Below are positions 1 to 12,858 of a stretch of 64,000 bases of DNA, piece by piece (position 1 is the stretch's first letter; each line of letters opens with the position of its first letter). The notes beneath the pieces are model-generated. The model was not told the DNA's origin, did not search any database, and saw only the letters and a program-made list of their open reading frames with translations. Source of the stretch: Combretum micranthum (Eukaryota > Streptophyta > Magnoliopsida > Myrtales > Combretaceae); the NCBI GenBank assembly GCA_024138025.1, contig JAMXBD010002226.1, positions 124,001 through 188,000 of the forward strand, read 5' to 3'. The translations under genes and the position numbers were made by a program.

Positions 1-32
1 TTGTTTGCTTTATCCATTATGAGCTATAAACT

Positions 33-60
33 ATATATATATATAGAGAGAGAGAGAGAG
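33..60. repeat. (TA)n(GA)n microsatellite
   Basis: A short TA run passes directly into a GA run of about eight units. A second TA microsatellite lies at about 303-330. Both are simple repeats with no sign of function. Confidence 0.9.
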
Positions 61-1584
61 AATGAAAGAGGACTGTTTTCCTTTCAACAATTACATCCGA
101 TTTCTCCACATTTGTATACTGTTTCATCAGTTGTTTTACTGTCATTAATGAAGGAGATGAGTTGGCAATATTTGATTTGTTTGTGTGTTGAATTTTGTTG
201 ACCTTTTGTGCATTATTTGGACAATTTGCATGAAATTTCGGTTCTCTATTATCAAGAAGATCAAAATCCTTCATTTGTTCAACTTGGAACCTATCCTGCA
301 AGCATATACATATATATATATATATATATTACTAATATTTAGGTATTATTTATCTATATTTTTGGGTTATTTATTAAGCTAATCGGATACAAATTAGCTA
401 ATATTTGAGAGTTTTTGTCCAAAAATATTTTATAGGATTCTACAAAATGTTTAGGTTATCAAACGATACAACTTTAAGTTTTAAATTTATGCAATTAATT
501 TTTAGATTTTTATCTTTCGCGATTAAGGTTTCCTAAGTTTATTAGGTCAATTTTGTTTTAAGCTCCAATAGTTTAAGAAAACCCTAATTAGGACAATGGT
601 GTGATTCAAATATTTATTTGGAGTCTAGATCTTTAGGTATACATCTGTTTATGCTTTTATGGTGTATTTATAATTCTAACGATTTATCTTTAGGTTATCG
701 TTTCCCATCTATAAGCGTAGTTGGCTAACTACCCATTATCGCATTTGATATATAAGCTAAATTATCTATATATCTTAGGTTTTTGATACTTACTATAAAA
801 TCTTATTAGTAGCGTTTAGTACTATCTAGGAATCTTGAATTTAGGGTTTAAATCCATGTATAGGCTCATTACTACTCATTATTCTAGTCTCAAGTCATTG
901 TTGAGTTCATAGTAATCATTTAATCTCTATATTTATATTTTTTCTATTTAATCTATTTGTATGACAAGTTTCGGAGTTTGAAAATTTGGTTTACCTTTAT
1001 TTATATCTTGAATTATCAGTTCAACATACGAAATCTCATTTTTGGTATCAATTAGGGTCAAAGAAGTTCTTTATTCGGCTTTTAGATCCTAACCCAGCCA
1101 AATTCAAGTTATTGATCTATTCTTAGGTTTGTATTGGATTCTAGGTTTACTAACTGGTTTACACTTTCTATTTTAGAGTCGTGTACTAGTGTGAAAAATT
1201 TTCGGGGTTTACAAAAAAGCTACCCTACTTTGCGAATCTTTGTCCTGAGTTTATACATAAAATTACCACTACCTTACCGATCTAGTACCTACTAAAGGTT
1301 CGGAATGAAGATGAAGATGAAATGATCAATTTTGTTTCTTCCTTTGGATTGTTATCTACTCTTTTAAAGTACTTGTCTTGTGTAGTAAAGTAAAGGAGCA
1401 TAAACTCTCGAAAACCATTATAATAATTGGTTATAACTCTTTTGAAGTGCTTGTCTTTTGAATTGCATAATCTATTTTTAATAGGGTAGCTTTGTCGAGT
1501 TAAGTTTCCATATAACTGATTATATCAAATTAAACAAACTATTTAACTACAAAAAGGCTTTTTTTTTTAATAAAAAAGTCTTTT
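61..1584. other. Non-coding, AT-rich; possible old LTR end
   Basis: No convincing gene is present and open frames are short. At 1196-1213 the sequence reads ttttcggggtttaca, nearly the same as the end of the solo LTR at 12839-12853, so part of 370-1213 may be the outer end of a decayed LTR of the same family. No target duplication or opposite end can be seen, so this is weak. Confidence 0.3.
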
Positions 1585-1589
1585 AAACA

Positions 1590-1710
1590 CCAAATACGAT
1601 AGCCAATAGCTTATAATCTAGTAGCATTTTCCTGATCTTTTAAGTGAGAGATACAAAGTTCGAATCTCCCTCCCTATTGTAATGGTTAAAAAAAGAAAAA
1701 AAAAACACAC
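1590..1710 (+). mobile_element. tRNA-derived SINE-like element
   Basis: A polymerase III B box (gttcgaatc, 1658-1666) sits about 40 bp after an A-box-like stretch (about 1609-1625). The tail is A-rich (1687-1705). The block aagtgagag...gttcgaatctccctccc resembles the tRNA-like head of plant SINEs. An imperfect flanking repeat (aaacaccaaatac against aaacacactagatac) may be the target duplication. The element is old and the 5' boundary is approximate. Confidence 0.5.
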
Positions 1711-2414
1711 TAGATACAACAACTGGATCTACTGAACATGTCATCTCAAGATAAGCCTTCGCTTTAATTGCATAAAGTATATTATACTAACACAACATTG
1801 CATAATACAATTATTTTTTACATCAATGCAATTTCATAGCCTTACGCACCCTTAGCCTAAAGTAACCTCAACACACGATGTGTGTGTGCAGTATAGTATG
1901 GTATTGCCTACATTGGAACTAGAACCAAAATTGAAACACTAGTTGCATCCTCCGAGAGCACTACTAGACCAGTAACATATCAATCCGCTATAGGTGTCCA
2001 TAAAGGCATCTTATAATAAAGGAATGACCTAACTATAATTTCATCCCTACACAATAACTCAATTCATGATGCCACAAAGGACAACAACCCATTAAGAAAA
2101 TTATTACTTAAATAACTAGATATCTTCAACATGATGCTACTAATGCTTCATGCTTAGTTATATTATATCAATTATTGGACAATTCATCCAAAACACTAGC
2201 CTCTCTAAGTTTCTTTACGTCAACCTAATACAAGCTACAAGTAATTTTACGGTTTCACGTACCTAACCACTTATCAATCACATTCAGTAGGTCATATAGT
2301 GTGTTATACCTTATGTGAAAATGGTTATAGACTTTGTACATATACAAGAATTAGAATTGTCCTGAATGATTTAATAATGACATACAGAAGAGAAATGAAG
2401 TAAAGCTACTAAGA

Positions 2415-2795
2415 ATAGCACTTTTAAAAAGTTTGAAAGTTCTAAAATGGAGTGTGATGAATCAATCAGTGACATGATTGAAATTATTGATCCTTTAAAC
2501 TCCCTTAACAGGTTTTTCATCAATGTTGAAATCAATTCTAAATTTTTAAGGGTATTGTTGAAAGGATGGAGAGGCTGAAATAACAATAATAAAAAAGAAG
2601 CCATATCTTTCCACAACGAAGATGCATGAACTTCTTGGCTCCTTATGGATTCACAAGTTGATAAATAATTAAGAGAGATGCCAAAGAAGAATGCCATTAC
2701 CCTCAAACCTAAGATTAAGAGCTTAAGAGATATAAGTGAGGAAGGAAAGGAGTTAATACGCAAACTTTCAAAGTTTTGAGATACTTCTCCAATAC
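2415..2795 (+). pseudogene. Ty1/copia gag remnant (UBN2-like)
   Basis: On the plus strand, with stops and a frame slip, the translation keeps the order of plant copia gag proteins: a KFES-KM-E-DESISDM block, then a leucine-rich -NSLNRFFIN- block, a VLLKGWRG block (compare the usual LPKSW), and later a lysine-rich KKNAITLK block. Known UBN2 domains show this pattern. A 145-codon frame on the opposite strand is its shadow. No protease, integrase or LTRs were found nearby, so this is an isolated decayed fragment. The assignment rests on pattern recognition only. Confidence 0.45.
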
Positions 2796-5700
2796 AAAGT
2801 AAAAGCACAGGATTGAATCCTCAAAATGCTATAGATACCAAGAGTTGGATCATATTTAACAATGTCTTCTTTAAACAAAAAGAAAAAAAAAATTGAAACC
2901 AAGCTTCTAATTGGTTGTTGTTTTTGCTCAAAACTACTTTTCTATTTTTTTTCCTCTCTTTCTATTTTTGTTGTCAAATTCATCTAGAGTTCCCCATGAG
3001 AGCTCCATAGGAAGTATATTTCATCTTATTACATGTATTTCTATTAAGGATTTCATTTGCCATCTACTAGCACGCAACAAAAAAGCCTCCTAGCAAAAAA
3101 ACAATTTTTCTGTCCCTTTGTCTCTACTACTATTTTATGGTTGTTAGGGTTGTTTAGAAAATGCTTGGCTTATGCTTTAATGGATTATGAGAATTATTTT
3201 TCAATGATGATCTTTAATGAAAATTGATGAAGATATGGTATTAAAGTTTGTGATGAATGAATTGTGCCAAGATTAACATTGTTGATTGTAATTGATTTGT
3301 TGTATTAAAGTGTTTATTTAACATTTGAGAGCTTGCTTATTTTAGGATTTCTAATGGCTTGTATTAGTGTGGAATTTGACATTTTCGAGATGTTGATGTT
3401 GTAATGATGGTTAAAGAGCTATGATGATTATATTATGTTGATGCATTGCCATATGTTGATGGCTTATCAGTGTTATGATTTGTTGATTGTGATGTTTATA
3501 AGCATTATGAATTGTTGAAATTTTGATCTTCATTTTAAATTGGTTGATGTTGGAGACCATTGTAGTCATGAATGTTGTTGGGGCATGTTTGACTTGATGA
3601 TTCAATGGCATTTTAATTGCTCGTGTTAGTGGTTAATATTGTGATTGGAGCTTATATGGTTTTGTGATGCCTTTGAAGTGTATGGCACTATGTTTATGAG
3701 TGATAACATATGTGTGATTGGCTCTATACTAGTACTTAGTAAGGAGAGCACTAGAATGGTGCTAGCTTGGCTGTGAGAGCACTTAAAGTTAATTATGTAG
3801 AAGCCCTCGCACAACCCTCATGAGAGAGAACTAGAGTAGCATTAATGTGAAGAGCTTTTGTACTTTTAAACCCTAATGCTTAAGCTTGGATTAATGTAAG
3901 TGGTGTTTGAGCAATAATTCTAAATTTGTGGGGGAGCTAGTGCTTTAGAGCACGTATGGGGCCATTCCTTGCTGGGAATTTTGTTCTTTACTTCTCCTTA
4001 ACCACTTAGCACTACAACTCATCTTTTTTGTAAGGCTAAAGAGAGACAAAGATAAAGTTGTGTGGTAGATCAAAGTAAGAATGTGTTACTTTGTTTACGT
4101 GAGAAAGATTAATTAATTTATAAGTATCATTTTACAAACTTTAGTGGAATTTTTTCAACAAATGAGTACATCTAGGAAAGAATTGTTAATTATTTTGTGA
4201 TCATGAAGAATGGAGAGATTATTGTGCACAATTTTGATGAGATCATAGTATCTAACATTATTAAAAGTTGTTCAATATAAGCTCATGGAATTTGCTACTT
4301 GAGAACTAAATAGGTCTGCTTAGATTGTCTGATTTTCATCTGTATCATATATGTATATTATCAGTAGTTGTATCTTATTTGTATTTGATCTATTTATAAG
4401 TAAAAATATCTCTTTTTTATATATTTATTTCTTGATAAACATATGTTTGAAAATAACAAATATAAGATGCCAAATTGACTAGAAAAAGATAAAACAAACA
4501 AACCCAAATAATCAAGTTTACTAAGTCAGGGAGTTTTTGAACTATTGTTTTGCACGAATCAAGAAATATAAGCTAAATAATATGTGGCACAAGCTCAAGA
4601 GCGAGTAACATCGAAAGGAAAACTCTCTTATAGGGTTAAAAGGTAATTGTCATATTAAATATCCCAACAATGAGTGAAAAATATGTTTAGGCCTCCCAAA
4701 AAAAATAATTACCAATATAAGGTCGATTTAGAAATAATTATCAAAATCCTTCCAAAAAACGTCATTTAATATTTTTGTACTATACCTATATCACGAGAAT
4801 CAAACAGGATATATAGTTTTACATGAAAATCGCGTCATTAAATCGCGATATAAGTACGTACACGACAAATGTTAAGAGTCAGCCTACATCGCATTTTTTT
4901 TTTCAGGATATAATTATATTGCGATTGTGAAACAGGCTATGCATCAACGTTACCGTGCTTTATCTCCTCCACAGCTGGAATCCACCATGGGAGATCCATT
5001 TGAGCCAAAAATTCAACACATAACTCCTTTTATTAATTTTGCCCATTAAATTCATTAAATTCGGCCTTTGAAACTTAAAATATGAGGTTTTATATCCATT
5101 TCACATCAAAAGTCAAATCAAATCCATAACAGGCAACTTAAAACCTACATTAAAATCTTGCCAGTGGTCGTTCCAAAATCTTTTGATTCCTTCATCTTAA
5201 ACACCACCTCCATCTTCTTCCTTTAAAACTCGAGCTCTCTCTTCCCTCCAACTCGGTTCTCTCCTCTCTCTCATATATATATATATAACGAGGCGTCGTC
5301 CTTCTCTCTAGCCTTACCCACGACACGACGCAACACAAGTTCCATTCTCGGTTCTACTTATATCGAGACTACTTTTCGCGATGTACATATCGTGTGTAAT
5401 AAATGTGATTTTTCTACTGTAATTATGTAATTATTTTCAAAACGATCTTAAATTAATAATTAATTTTAATTATTACCATAAACAAGAAATTATTTCTGTC
5501 AACAATACCCATTTTTACTATTAATTATCTAAAGATTAAAAGTCTTAATTTAACCTACAAATTTTTAGAATTCATTTATAATACACGAATTAGGTAATTA
5601 ATTATAAAAATGGAAAAAATCAAAAAGTTAATTATAAAGATAGACAAAATTTAGGTAGTTAAATGCAAAATAAAAAATTTAAATATCAAATTGACACTTT

Positions 5701-6737
5701 TAAATTTTAAGTATTTAATTATAAAGGTATGTAAAATTTGCATAGCAAATAGGACATTTAGCCGAAGTTTAACAAGTTTTGGAGCATATGGCACAAATTT
5801 CAAAGCTATTCTGCGTTATCTATTACCTTCTTGTAGAGTTAAACAAACCTAAAAACTTGTGCTTTTCGAAATAATAAAAAAAAGGGAAAAAAGAGTATAA
5901 GTATTTTTTACTTAGAAACGTTATAGATAAATTACATCTTTGGGTGGTAAACAGAATAAGAGATGAGAAAATATGCCTATATTATCAATTGCTTAATCTT
6001 AGAGAAACAAATGTATAATATTAATTTATATTGTTTTACAATTTGTGAAAACTATACTTGTAAATTTCAGAGCTTATCTTTATAAAGACAATCTTTGACG
6101 ACTAGCATTAAGAAACAGTTTTTGAAAAAATGCTATTGAAAAGGAAATAGAGACAATCCGAACTCTGTGTTAAGTTTGGGTATGATTTCTTTATCCCTTT
6201 CTCTATCTAATATCTACTACAATCTACATATTATTACTTGTTCTTGTTTATTTATCAATTTCATTAATTAAACTTAATTCATCAAGTATTTTAATTCTTG
6301 CAATTGAGGATTACCCATAAGTTCATAATGTTTCATCATGTTTCATAATATTATAAAAAGATTAATCATTTGGTTTATATTAGTAGTTCATTTTTATTTA
6401 TTTCTAAATAATTTTTTGTAACATCTATTAACAACTTAATAATTAATTGTGCCCCATTGAGTTAATTAATATTACAGTTAATTAATTTATTGTATCCCAT
6501 TACATTTGTGCAAACCTAAAAATTGTTATAGTGTTTAAAATGGGAGAGATTATCGACATAAAGTGTTGTTGCTTCAGGATAAGTCTATAGCGCTTTTTTT
6601 TTTTAATATTTGATTTGTTGTGCATGTTTTTGTAAGTCCTGAATGCACAATTAATAGGGAAGGTAGATTTTGTGAAGAACGTAAATCATGAAAGGATTAA
6701 GCTGTCCTATTCAAGAAAGTTAATCTTAGAGAGCAAC
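2796..6737. other. Intergenic, no supported gene
   Basis: Only short, low-complexity open frames occur. The stretch 5200-5350 is CT-rich with a short (AT)n run at about 5272-5287 and looks like a plant 5' leader, but no coding region follows it. The rest is AT-rich sequence without recognisable domains. Confidence 0.6.
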
Positions 6738-7317
6738 GCCTAATCTGTTGGATTCCACTAATGGTAGGTTAGGTTAAGCTTAATACTAATTAGGCATTTT
6801 GTCATGAGTATCGATGGGCCAAGGCAAGAGAACTAATTTGAGATTCTAATGGAACTTGGCTAAAAGGGTTCTACAATAACATTGGCTCTAGATCCACAAT
6901 GTTGACTGAGCTCAATGGTGTGTACAATGGCCTAACTTTGAGTTGGTAACTAGGGTTTAAGATAGTCCACTTAGAAGTTGATAGTATGGTTATTTTTAAT
7001 ATGTTGAATGTTATTACTATTGAAATAAATTCCTTTTATAGAATTCTTCATGATATTAAAGAGCTCCGAAAAAGAGATTGGTAGGTGATTATATCACACA
7101 CATATAGAGAAGGAAACAGAACAACTAACGCTATGGCTGCCCATGCTAGAGGCATGCCTCAATGTTTTGTTGTACTAAATTTGCCACTAGCCCAGGTTAG
7201 AGAGATTTTCCATGAGGACCTTAGGGGAGTTTCTTTTCCTAGAGTTGATTGTATTTAATTTCTCTTGTACTTGGGTTATCCCCATTTCTTATATAAAATA
7301 AGTAAATAAATAAATAA
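6738..7317 (+). pseudogene. LINE RNase H domain and 3' end
   Basis: With stops and frame slips, the plus strand reads as the C-terminal RNase H-like domain (RVT_3 type) of plant L1 LINE ORF2. It shows a GWVKLNTN-like entry, DSNGTWLKGF, LTELNGVYNGL, VHLEVDSM and REGNRTTNAMAAHA. A 3' untranslated tail ends in a (TAAA)n run at about 7300-7317, a common LINE 3' end. The endonuclease and RT are absent, so the copy is 5'-truncated. It is a different copy from the large split LINE further right. Confidence 0.65.
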
Positions 7318-8542
7318 GGGAGGTAGATTGATTGTATTAAAAAATTAATCTTCTTTGAATTAAGTAATAAATTATTCATCTTGATTTTGCTTTTATTGAT
7401 GGTGTAAACAAAAAGAATAAATAACAAAGTAAATATTGAAATTAAAAGGATTAAGGGAAAGAGAAAATTTGTGTGAGGTGATTTATAAAGGTTTCGGCTT
7501 ATGCATCAATTCTCTCTTAGAACTCTACATTGAGGATCTCGTTGTCTTTACCAGTTCTCATTCCACTATATCAAAATATAACTTTTAAGAGTTTATAGTC
7601 TAACCAACACTTGGCAAAAATCTTCTTACTGCATATTCCTAGCTATTCACTCAACTAAGGTGAATAAAAGTCTCAATCTCACAAAAATGGATAGTCTAAC
7701 AAAATCAAATGAGGATAATATTATTTCCTCTATAATATACCTTCAGTGATTTTGAAAAATTTAAGTACATAAGCTTGAAGAATGATTGGTGGAAGTTTTT
7801 CAATGCACAAGATGATTTGTTGTAGCCAATTATTCTTCTTTCTATCTTCTTGTCTTCAACATTCAAATTTTGGTTAGGCAAATCTCTCCTTCAACAGCTA
7901 ATTTCCTAATTTTATGGGATATTTTCTTTAAATTTGAAATCTAATAATTTGAATTCAAAATCCCATAAAAATATGGAAAATTTATCAAAAGATATATATG
8001 TATATCTTTCTCTTGTCAATTCTAATAAAATCTTCCACAAAATCTTATGGTTTTATAATAACTTCCATGTTGTTTGAAATTGAAAATCCACCAAATATGA
8101 AGAAAATTCATCCAAAAAATTCGCCAAAAATTTTTAAGATAAAGCTTAATAATATAGATAGGTTTCAACTAATATTGCTAATAACTATCCGTTGATTTGT
8201 GAAGATAAAAATCTTCATGTAATTATCCATTTCTTCTCTTTAATAGCCTCATATTTAACCACCCAAAATCTTGGAAACACCAAATTAATCATGAAAATAT
8301 CTTCTCAAATCTAAAAATATTAATCAAAGAACGTTCTTCATAAACATGATAAACAATCATCCATAACTTATAACTAATTGAATAAATATAATCCCCATGA
8401 TATTAATGTTACTTTTGTAGAATGCATTGAATATATTGCCCAAAAATATTCAACAAGTAGAGCTAGGCCTTCAAAAATATTAAAAATACAACTTATATTT
8501 ATTTTCACAAAATTTTAAAAAAAATCTATGATAGCCAAGACT
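7318..8542. other. Intergenic, no supported gene
   Basis: AT-rich sequence with short open frames only. No domain or repeat boundary is recognised up to the target duplication of the solo LTR. Confidence 0.6.
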
Positions 8543-10996
8543 ATAACTGTCACGCCCCGAGGGGTACCATAAACATGGCAGTCCGTCGTACACAATACTA
8601 AAGCCTAGGAATGACTACCTCAGTCACGCAAAGACTTTCATTTTATGTACAAGGCGTACATCACAACCAAGGGAACGCATCGGAGTAGCGCAATTTATAT
8701 TGATAATAAATAAGTAGAATACTTATCATAAAACATATACACATTACATTTCAATTATTAGGGGCATATCCCTCTATTATCTTCAAATAAATATACATAA
8801 AGAACCTTACAAAATTACTTCATCTTATGGTTCCATTTCCTTTATAGAAGCTCAACGTCCTTTCATAACTCCTTTAATATCATGATCCTCAATTTAATCC
8901 ACGGGTATACCTGTTTCAACAAAACCTATAGGGGTATAAACTACAACTAGCTTAGTGAGATATTCCTTTTTCATTTGCACCATATATTCAAACAAGTTCA
9001 TTTAGATTTTCACTCATATGCTATGCAAACAATGCAACAATCACATGATTACGCAAATATATATAGTTATCCGGAAACCATATATAGAACGAATTTACCC
9101 CTCCGTATCAAAGGTTAAGGAATCGGGTTTGAAGGTCATCGACCTCCTACTGCTAGTCCCCAGGTCCTCACCCACAGCGTTCGGTTGACTCGGCTCTGAA
9201 CCTAGAGTCGCTTTCCCCGAGCGATTTGGATTCTCCAGGAAGGAACATGGCCAGTGGCACCGGACGATCACAACTAATCCAACTCTACGCGTAGGAGTAG
9301 CAGCCTTCCGAAAAAGATGTGACTCGATGGATGCTATGCGTAAGCGTTTTAGTTTCTTAAGCCAAACCTTATTAAGGTTTATTAGGGGCGATCAATCAGT
9401 TTAGCAAACAATAAACAGTATACAAGTAAGTAAACAAAATTATTTAAACAAGCAGTTCGAAGTTGCGATATTCTTAATTCTCATTTCACGCATAAACATA
9501 GAATCACATATATACACATAATCCCGAATTCCCCAAATATATATCCATTTTTATCTTTTCTTAATATACTAATGCTACTACTTTACAAGCACAAGCAAGG
9601 TAACAAATTAGGAGGAATAACTCACTCATCCATTTTGCAGTCTTCTTAGTCGTAGTAATCCTTGGGTAGGGTATTATCGTATCCTTCGTCACCTAGACAA
9701 TAGAAATACCCGGGATGAGTCTTTCATGAAATTTCTATTATTGGAGATTCTAAACTTTTCTATAATTGCGGTAAAATCGTATAAGAAGAAATGCAACTTA
9801 AATGGCCATAACTTGCTCATTTTAACTCGGAATTTCGCATATTAATATACCGTTTTCTACTATTCGAAAAGATCTATCCATTTCTAAACTTATCTTTGTC
9901 ATAAAAGGTCATTTGGGTTCAAAAAACGTTAGGTACAAATTTAAAACGAATTTTTCTAAACTTTTACAATCCATTTTCTAACTTAACTTTATTTCAAAGA
10001 AAATCCTTTTGTAACTATATATATATAAATATATATTTTAATAAATACTTTGAGTATATAGGTAAGTTCACTTTTATGCAAAATTTAATGGTAGTGTCTC
10101 AATAATTATTTATTTAAAACAATTCATTTGGAGTTGTTTAAAACTTTAACTTTGATAATTTTTTCAAGTATTGAAGAAACTTTATATTTTCCTAGGTTGT
10201 TATAAATGAGTATATTCTTATTTTATTTTCTTCATTCTTTTCCTAAAAATAAGTAAATTTTCTTTTATCCTTAGTCTTTCATAAGTTTTACTTCTAGTGA
10301 TAAAAGATCAATTTATCAAATGTGTACTAATTGTTGAAAACCTTTTGTATTTATAATGATTTTAGAAAATGAGTCTTGTCTTCTTATATTTATTATTTTA
10401 AAATATAAGTTTTTGTTTTCTAAAACTTGTTCTTTTACTTCCTTTGAAAAAGAATTTTCTTTATTGATAAAACCCTTTGTATATAATCTTATCTTGTTTA
10501 TATTATTTGAAAACAAGTTCTTTCTTTAGAAATTTGAAAATCATTATTTTTTCCTATGTGGGTTTACAACTTTATGGGTTGAATACATCTTAACTTTGAA
10601 AACTAGTTTGTTTCTTGGCTTTCTTATGGAGTGAAAAAGAATTTAAATCTTAAGCTTTTGTAAGAATTTGAATATTAACAAATTATTTTACTAAAACTTG
10701 GTTTACCATAATATGCAAAGAAAATATTTATTCCTTATGTTTCTTTGGTAAAACCATCTTTATTATTTAAGAAAACTTTGAGAAAACTCTATTTCTAGGT
10801 GTTTGATAATAACTTCATGATTTTGTGATAAATCACATAATCAAAAATCTAGTTTTGAGTCCCTTTAATAAAATAAAATTCTACTTTTAGATTAGTTGAG
10901 ACATTAACATTATGTGGATGCAAGTATCATGAGCATATAAAGTAATAAGAACATAAGAAAATACTATAAATAAATAATAAGCAAGAAAATAAAATA

Positions 10997-11073
10997 TCAA
11001 GTATTGGGAACCTTAGCTTCATCAAGGTATCCCGGTCAAGTATTGGAGCCTTAGCTTCATCAAGGCATCCCGG
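10997..11073. repeat. 38-bp tandem duplication in LTR 1
   Basis: Two adjacent units of 39 and 38 bp begin tcaagtattgg and end atcccgg. They differ at a few positions. Other copies of this LTR carry a single related unit (for example near 24960-25010), so the duplication is specific to this copy. Confidence 0.85.
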
Positions 11074-11642
11074 GACTAAGAATGGACTAATCCCGAAAGA
11101 TTAAAGAAAATAAATAAAAGATTGTTTTGACTTGATATGGATAAGTCTAAGACTAGAAAGACTAGTCTTAACATAAATAAATTGCATAACTTGAAAGTAA
11201 ATAAATAACAAATGAGCTTATATGTTCTAAATAAATATATATACATATTATACATAATACTTTATATAAGATATATTAGAAGCAAATAATAACTAATAAT
11301 AACAACATAATAAAATAGGAACCTTATGTACAAGAAACAAAACATGAACATGTTGTTGCTTTTACTACTCATATGAGTTTCAAAACAACACCATAGTCAT
11401 GCTAAGTTACATAACATGGATAATTAAATGGTTGAAAGAAATTTTTACTTAAGGTGTTTTTGTGGTAAAGATGTGTGTATGTATGGTTATGGAAGAATTT
11501 GGTTAGTATTGTAAAGGGAATTTCTTGTGAGTATTTGGTGAAATGAGTTTGGTAGAGGGTTATGGAGAGAGTTTGTGTAGTGAATTTGAGAGAGTTTTGA
11601 TAGTAGAATGAATTGTGTGAAGAGTGAAAGAGGAAGGAGGGG

Positions 11643-11650
11643 TATTTATA
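11643..11650 (-). promoter_or_regulatory. TATA box of solo LTR 1
   Basis: On the minus strand this reads TATAAATA followed by a C-rich run. The same arrangement occurs at the equivalent place in LTRs 3 and 5, which supports it as the LTR promoter and fixes the orientation. Confidence 0.6.
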
Positions 11651-12858
11651 AAATTTTTGGAGTGGAGTGAATTTTAGATGTAATAAATAATGAAAAAGAA
11701 AAATAAATCGTTGGAAGAGAGAGGGGGGCGCCGGTTCTAGTACTTTAGAGGGGGAGTGAGTTGATTTTTGAGTGAATTTTTGTAGGAAAAATAATTAATA
11801 TGTAAGGTATGATTTGATATATAGTGTATTGAAAAATAAAAAAGTAAGAAAATAGATATGTAGGTGTAGAAAAAGGTGTAAGAAAAAGTAGTGATAGTAA
11901 AAATAGTATTGAATAGTAGAAAAGTACTATAAATAGTAGACTAGACAATTAAAGTGCCGGTAGTAATAAAAATACGCGTAATCGAGCTATATCTGTAATT
12001 TTTAGCTACCGAAAAATTCTAGAACTGATATTTTTGGAATCCTTGTATTCTTACGAGTCTACTGATATAAACGAAATATTTTTAATATTCCGAGCTCCGG
12101 GACGCCTTTTCGAGCACTGATCCCATTTGAGTCCGAAGGACACTCGAAATTCGCGAATCTGATATTTTTGTGTTACACTATATTATTACAAACCATTTTA
12201 AGCTATTGGCTTAATTTCGTTTTCTAGGTTTGAGAACGCGGGATTGTCGGATCTTAAACACTAGGGTTCGTTATAGGCTTCGTTGACTTTAGGGTTCCGG
12301 TTTGACTTCTGGTTTCGTTGAGATATTCGTAAGATCGTATAATTTTCGAGTTTTGATCGTTTTATGTTTTTAGCTCGACACCTATGGTATATTTTATTTG
12401 TGATTATTTAATAGTTTTTAGTTCTCGGGATCGTTTAATCGAGTCTAGGGTTATGAGTTGACTCAGTTTGACTTTTGGTGAAAATTGAAAATTGCGATTC
12501 TAAAATTTTACCGAAGGGTTTAAGATTTTATCATTTCGTTGTTAAGCGGTATTTGGATCTATCGTTTTGATTTGCATTTTAGGAATTGGGTAGATGATTG
12601 GCGTACGGACGTTGATTAACCCGGTGGTTGGACTTTATATTTTGTTTCAAGGGTTCTCGTTTTCTCAAGATTGAGAAAACTCGTTTTTATTTGAAATTAA
12701 GTTTTAACTTGATTCGATTTTTAGGGTTTCGTTCCCGGTGTTTCGACTTGGTCTAGAATTGGGTTTTATCTTGAGTCGATTTTTCGGGATTTGAATTTTG
12801 ATATTAAACTTCTAGGATTATTTTTAAGAATTATGAAATTTTCGGGGTTTACAATAAC

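Larger units (their letters stand above)
8548..12853 (-). mobile_element. Solo LTR 1, long gypsy LTR family
   Basis: A 4.3-kb element has the plus-strand termini TGTCACGCCCC...GGGTTTACA and a perfect 5-bp target duplication, ataac, at 8543-8547 and 12854-12858. No gag-pol lies inside, so it is a solo LTR. The sense strand is minus, judged by the TATA box inside it. Shared landmarks with the other copies include the gtcacgcccc-gggtacc end, a block near 9080-9130 and the actcggaatttcgcat block near 9830. The LTR that flanks chromovirus-like pol at 22464-26400 belongs to the same family, which ties this family to Ty3/gypsy. Confidence 0.85.

Noticed and set aside
2371..2808. 145-codon minus-strand open frame
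   Set aside because: It is the reverse strand of a copia gag-like segment whose plus-strand translation shows UBN2-type motifs; the minus product resembles nothing.
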